64,000 nt of DNA from Pseudomonadaceae bacterium SI-3 (GTDB lineage Bacteria > Pseudomonadota > Gammaproteobacteria > Pseudomonadales > Pseudomonadaceae), in the NCBI GenBank assembly GCA_004010935.1, contig CP026511.1:1984001-2048000 (forward strand). The letters run 5' to 3'. Positions 60,239 to 64,000 of the stretch are shown here, piece by piece. Numbering within the stretch: the first letter of the stretch is position 1; every line of letters begins with the position of its first letter. The translations under genes were made by a program, and so were the position numbers. The notes under the pieces are model-generated. The model saw only the letters and a program-made list of their open reading frames with translations, was not told the origin of the DNA and searched no databases.

Positions 60239-61924
60239 ATGAGCGAAAGCTTTGCAGAACTTTTTGAAGAAAGCCTAAAAACCCTCGACATGCAGCCGGG
60301 TGCGATCATCACCGGCATCGTGGTCGACATCGACGGTGACTGGGTCACTGTTCATGCCGGTCTGAAGTCTGAGGGCGTCATCCCGGTCGAGCAGTTCTAC
60401 AACGAGCAGGGCGAGCTGACCATCAGCGTGGGTGACGAGGTTCACGTTGCGCTGGACGCGGTTGAAGATGGCTTCGGTGAAACCAAGCTGTCCCGCGAAA
60501 AAGCCAAGCGTGCTGAGTGCTGGATTGTTCTGGAAGCGGCTTTCGCAGCTGAGGAAGTGGTCAAGGGCGTTATCAACGGTAAGGTTAAGGGCGGCTTCAC
60601 TGTCGACGTTAACGGCATCCGTGCGTTCCTGCCAGGTTCCCTGGTTGATGTCCGTCCAGTGCGTGATACTACTCACCTGGAAGGCAAGGAACTCGAATTC
60701 AAGGTCATCAAGCTCGACCAGAAGCGCAACAACGTTGTCGTTTCCCGTCGTAGCGTCCTGGAAGCCGAAAACAGCGCCGAGCGCGAAGCTCTGCTGGAAT
60801 CGCTGCAGGAAGGCCAGCAGGTCAAAGGTATCGTCAAGAACCTCACGGATTACGGCGCGTTCGTCGATCTGGGCGGCGTGGACGGTCTGCTGCACATCAC
60901 CGATATGGCCTGGAAGCGCATCAAGCATCCGTCGGAAATCGTCAATGTTGGCGACGAGATCGATGTCAAGGTATTGAAGTTCGACCGCGAGCGTAACCGC
61001 GTTTCCCTGGGTCTGAAGCAGCTGGGTGAAGACCCATGGGTTGCTATCAAGGCTCGTTACCCAGAGAACACTCGCGTCGTGGCCCGTGTCACCAACCTGA
61101 CTGACTACGGCTGCTTCGCTGAGCTGGAAGAAGGCGTTGAAGGTCTGGTACACGTTTCCGAAATGGATTGGACCAACAAGAACATTCACCCGTCGAAGGT
61201 CGTACAAGTCGGCGACGAAGTGGAAGTCATGGTGCTGGACATCGACGAAGAGCGTCGTCGTATCTCCCTTGGCATCAAGCAGTGCAAGTCCAACCCATGG
61301 GAAGACTTCTCTGGCCAGTTCAACAAGGGCGACCGCATCTCCGGCACCATCAAGTCGATCACCGATTTCGGTATCTTCATTGGTCTGGACGGCGGCATCG
61401 ACGGTCTGGTTCACTTGTCCGACATCTCCTGGAACGAAGCTGGCGAAGAAGCCGTGCGTCGCTTCAAGAAGGGCGACGAGCTGGACACCGTCATCCTGTC
61501 GGTTGATCCGGAGCGCGAGCGCATCTCCCTGGGCATCAAGCAGCTGGAAGACGATCCGTTCTCCAACTACGCCGCCGTCAATGACAAGGGCAGCATCGTT
61601 CGCGGCATCGTGAAAGAAGTTGACGCCAAAGGCGCCGTCATCGATCTGGGCAACGATATCGAAGCCACACTGAAAGCCTCTGAAATCAGCCGTGACCGCG
61701 TTGAAGATGCGCGTAACGTCCTGAAAGAAGGCGAAGAAGTCGAAGCCAAGATCATCAGCATCGACCGTAAGAGCCGCGTCATCAGCCTGTCCATCAAGTC
61801 GAAAGACGTTGAGGACGAGAAGGACGCGATGAAGGAACTGCGTACCAAGCAGGACGTAGAGCCAACTGCCGGTCCGACCACCATTGGTGATCTGATCCGC
61901 GCGCAGATGGAAAACCAGAACTAA
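60239..61924 (+). CDS. rpsA: 30S ribosomal protein S1
   Basis: 561 residues with six S1 RNA-binding repeats (about 22-90, 107-175, 192-260, 277-347, 364-434, 451-520), each with the ITDYGAF/GLVHVSDM-type pattern. It binds mRNA leaders at the ribosome and is essential for most translation initiation. AGGA at 60229-60232 precedes the ATG. The leader is separated from cmk by a strong stem. A clean terminator follows; no ihfB is downstream within the window. Confidence 0.98.
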   Translation: MSESFAELFEESLKTLDMQPGAIITGIVVDIDGDWVTVHAGLKSEGVIPVEQFYNEQGELTISVGDEVHVALDAVEDGFGETKLSREKAKRAECWIVLEAAFAAEEVVKGVINGKVKGGFTVDVNGIRAFLPGSLVDVRPVRDTTHLEGKELEFKVIKLDQKRNNVVVSRRSVLEAENSAEREALLESLQEGQQVKGIVKNLTDYGAFVDLGGVDGLLHITDMAWKRIKHPSEIVNVGDEIDVKVLKFDRERNRVSLGLKQLGEDPWVAIKARYPENTRVVARVTNLTDYGCFAELEEGVEGLVHVSEMDWTNKNIHPSKVVQVGDEVEVMVLDIDEERRRISLGIKQCKSNPWEDFSGQFNKGDRISGTIKSITDFGIFIGLDGGIDGLVHLSDISWNEAGEEAVRRFKKGDELDTVILSVDPERERISLGIKQLEDDPFSNYAAVNDKGSIVRGIVKEVDAKGAVIDLGNDIEATLKASEISRDRVEDARNVLKEGEEVEAKIISIDRKSRVISLSIKSKDVEDEKDAMKELRTKQDVEPTAGPTTIGDLIRAQMENQN

Positions 61925-61939
61925 GTTCTGCGATCCATT

Positions 61940-61969
61940 AAAAAAGGGCGACTTCGGTCGCCCTTTTTT
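61940..61969 (+). terminator. rpsA terminator
   Basis: GGGCGAC (61946-61952) and GTCGCCC (61957-61963) with a UUCG tetraloop, A run before and six T after: a textbook bidirectional intrinsic terminator. Confidence 0.95.
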
Positions 61970-62108
61970 GTGTCTGTCCCGTCCTGATCAAGAGTTACAT
62001 ATCGCCTTGACCTTAGTTAACCCGTCCTGAGGAAGGTGTAGGGCTTCGATCTATCATGGATCTCCAGTAGCAAAGCGCCCACCAGTCGAGGTCGAGCTGT
62101 TCAGTTTT

Positions 62109-62552
62109 TCAAGTTCGTATCGTGCCGGTTGCCAATGCCTGGTTAACCGCCAGCCAGCCATTCACCGCTTCCTCCCCAGCATGCTGGAAGGCCCGTTCGA
62201 GGAGACGCACCTGTTCGCGTCGCAATGCCTGCTCTAGCTTTGCACCCTCGGCAGTGAAGCGCAGCATGCGCTTGCGCTTGTCTTCATCGGCCGTCCTGCT
62301 CTCCACCAGATGCATTTCAATCAGCTGACGCAATGGCGTATTCAAGGCCTGCTTACTGACCCCCAGGTAGCTGAGTAGCTCTTTAACGCTGAGGTCGGGG
62401 TAGCTTGCGATAAAAAACAGGATTCTGTGATGCACTCGGGACAGTCCGCGTCGGGCAAGCATCTCGTCCGGCTTGGCTGTAAACGCCTGATAGCCTAGGA
62501 AGAAGCTCTCCATGATCTGGCGCTGAACAGTGCTTTTTTTTAGGTCAGGCAT
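62109..62552 (-). CDS. MarR-family transcriptional regulator
   Basis: 147 residues with a winged helix-turn-helix: LSRVHHRILFFIASYPDLSV near residues 37-56, LLSYLGVSKQALNTPLRQLI for the recognition helix, and DEDKRKRMLRFTAEG for the wing. It is divergent from the PLP aminotransferase gene 79 bases away and is the likely regulator of it. The effector is unknown. Confidence 0.88.
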   Translation of the reverse strand: MPDLKKSTVQRQIMESFFLGYQAFTAKPDEMLARRGLSRVHHRILFFIASYPDLSVKELLSYLGVSKQALNTPLRQLIEMHLVESRTADEDKRKRMLRFTAEGAKLEQALRREQVRLLERAFQHAGEEAVNGWLAVNQALATGTIRT

Positions 62553-62585
62553 ATTGACGTATTTACAGTTGAGGGCGTAATTTTG

Positions 62586-62600
62586 GTCAAGTAGTTTGAC
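62586..62600. promoter_or_regulatory. Candidate MarR operator
   Basis: GTCAA, five bases, TTGAC: a 5-bp perfect inverted repeat in the divergent gap, about 30 bases ahead of both start codons. Size and position suit MarR-type binding. Confidence 0.4.
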
Positions 62601-62631
62601 TCATTTTTATTATTCCTGCATCTGGTGCCCC

Positions 62632-63797
62632 ATGGTCTTCTCCGAACGCATTGACCGCCTGAAAAGCTCGCTGATCCGTGAAATTCTTGCCGCTGCACAG
62701 CGTCCTGAGGTGATGTCTTTCGCTGGTGGACTGCCTGCTGAATCCATGCTGCCGAAGGTCGACTGGGCGCCCATGCCGGCGAGCCTGGGTCAGTACGGGA
62801 TGAGCGAAGGGGAGCCCGCACTGCGCGAGGCCATCGCGGAGGAAGCCCGAGCAATCGGTGTTTCTTGCTCGGCCAGTCAAGTGCTGATCGTCAGCGGTTC
62901 CCAGCAGACCCTGGACCTCGCATCCAAGCTGTTCATCGATCGGGGCACCGAGGTGCTGCTCGAGGCGCCGACTTATCTAGCCGCCCTGCAGGCTTTTCAA
63001 TTGTTCGGAGCCGACTGTCTGGCGGTGCCGCAGGAGTCCGATGGGCCATCGCTGGTCGCGCTGCGTCGACGGCTGGAACAGCACAAGCCGGCCTTTGCTT
63101 ACCTTATCCCAACGTTCCAGAATCCCTCGGCGGTCCGTTATAGCGAGGAAAAGCGTGATGCGGTAGCCGCGCTGCTTGACGAGTTCGGCGTGACCCTGAT
63201 TGAAGATGAACCCTACCGCGAACTGGTATTCGACGAAGGTCGTGCTCGCCCAATCGTTAGCCGCTTGCGCAACGCAAGCTGGATCTACACCGGGACAGTT
63301 TCCAAGACCCTGCTTCCAGGGCTACGTGTCGGGTATCTGATCGCAACACCGGACCTGTTCCCTTATCTGTTACGTCTGAAGCAGTCAGCCGACCTGCATA
63401 CCAATCGCGTTGGTCAGTGGCAGGCGCTTCAGTGGCTCGGAAGCGAGCAGTATCGGTTGCATCTGGGTGAGCTGCGCAGTTTCTACCGCCTGCGCCGTGA
63501 TGCGATGCAGGCTGCGTTGAATGATTATTTCGCCGACCTCGCCGATTGGCAGGTGCCGCAGGGGGGCTGTTCTTCTGGCTGCAGCTGAAACAACCGATCG
63601 ACACCCGAACGCTGCTCGATTCCGCGTTGGCGCAGGATGTGGTGTTCATGCCTGGCGAGCCGTTCTTCGTCGACCCCGAGCAAAATCTCGGTTATCTGCG
63701 GCTCAACTTCAGTCATGTCGCGCCAGAGCGTCTTGATGAGGGTATTCGCCGCCTGGCGAGTGTGATTCGCGAGGCGCTAGTGGTCGAAGCGGCATAG
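62632..63797 (+). pseudogene. PLP-dependent aminotransferase, frameshifted in a G run
   Basis: The first frame (62632-63588) encodes a fold-type I aminotransferase with SFAGGLPAESMLPK, GSQQTLDLASKLF, PTFQNPSAVRY and the PLP lysine in TGTVSKTLLPGLRVGYL. It then breaks at VPQGG: a run of six G (63561-63566) is one base short, so the frame reads CSSGCS and stops. The other frame continues the protein at once (LFFWLQLKQ to the stop at 63797). One added G restores a protein of about 388 residues similar to 2-aminoadipate/MocR-like aminotransferases without the regulatory domain. The break could be a true mutation, phase variation or a sequencing error. Confidence 0.85.
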
Positions 63798-63831
63798 TTC
63801 AGATGCGGTGGATGCACCGCTGGAGGGCAAA

Positions 63832-64000
63832 ATGACATACAAGGTGTACGGCGACTATCGGTCCGGTAACTGCTACAAGGTGAAGCTGATGCTGCACTTG
63901 CTGGGGCGATCGTATGAGTGGGTTCCGGTGGATATCCTGCGCGGTGAAAGCCGTGAGGCAGCATTTCTGAAAATGAATCCCAACGGCAAGATACCGGTGC
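63832..64000 (+). CDS. Glutathione S-transferase (3' partial)
   Basis: 56 residues before the window ends. YKVYGDYRSGNCYKVKLMLH is the N-terminal thioredoxin-like fold with the possible catalytic Ser, and LKMNPNGKIPV holds the cis-Pro of the glutathione site. GGAGGG sits before the ATG. It is 34 bases downstream of the aminotransferase gene, so likely in the same operon. Confidence 0.85.
   Translation, partial: MTYKVYGDYRSGNCYKVKLMLHLLGRSYEWVPVDILRGESREAAFLKMNPNGKIPV

Overview
The window comes from a gammaproteobacterial pseudomonad, most likely the Stutzerimonas (Pseudomonas) stutzeri group. This rests on the fliC-flaG-fliD-fliS-fliT block, the gyrA-serC-pheA-hisC-tyrA/aroA-cmk-rpsA supra-operon with a fused TyrA-AroA, a 935-residue GyrA with an acidic C-terminal insert, and high-GC codon use. 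No rRNA, tRNA, CRISPR array, insertion sequence or prophage was seen.

Layout. 1-9389 (+): the end of a very large multi-domain glycosyltransferase, probably flagellin-modifying, followed by fliC, flaG, fliD, fliS and fliT. A clear sigma-28 promoter precedes fliC. 9422-10655: a nested palindromic repeat, then ppnP, a DUF486 membrane protein and a YkgJ-type cysteine-cluster protein. 10976-17290 (-): an arsenosugar-type cluster made of ArsS radical SAM protein, a sodium:solute symporter, a TVP38/FAD-disulfide-reductase fusion and the two small glycosyltransferases of the TIGR04282 and TIGR04283 types. 17671-26348: accessory enzymes (FAD-Rieske oxidoreductase, membrane endonuclease/phosphatase-fold protein, Tat-exported aldo/keto reductase, phospholipase D, a cytochrome c/DUF305/lipoprotein trio, HAD dehalogenase).

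26368-29813 (-) encodes a large formate dehydrogenase alpha subunit with a DUF1641 partner. Divergent from it, 30099-41920 (+) is one run of overlapping genes for alternative complex III (actABCDEF), a small membrane protein, a SCO copper chaperone and a caa3-type oxidase (coxB-cytochrome c fusion, ctaD, ctaE, subunit IV). Together these would form a quinol-to-oxygen branch that does not use bc1. 41948-47054 (-) is the SOS mutagenesis cassette imuA-imuB-dnaE2 behind a long LexA palindrome. 47166-49290 (-) is a DUF3649-PepSY-DUF3325 operon of the iron-uptake type.

49618-61924 (+) is core metabolism: mtnA, gyrA, then serC-pheA-hisC-tyrA/aroA-cmk-rpsA, covering serine, aromatic amino acid and histidine synthesis, CMP kinase and ribosomal protein S1. 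The end of the window holds a MarR regulator divergent from a PLP aminotransferase that is frameshifted in a G run, and the start of a glutathione S-transferase cut off by the window edge.

All calls come from reading the sequence. Family names are recognition from memory; no database search was run.
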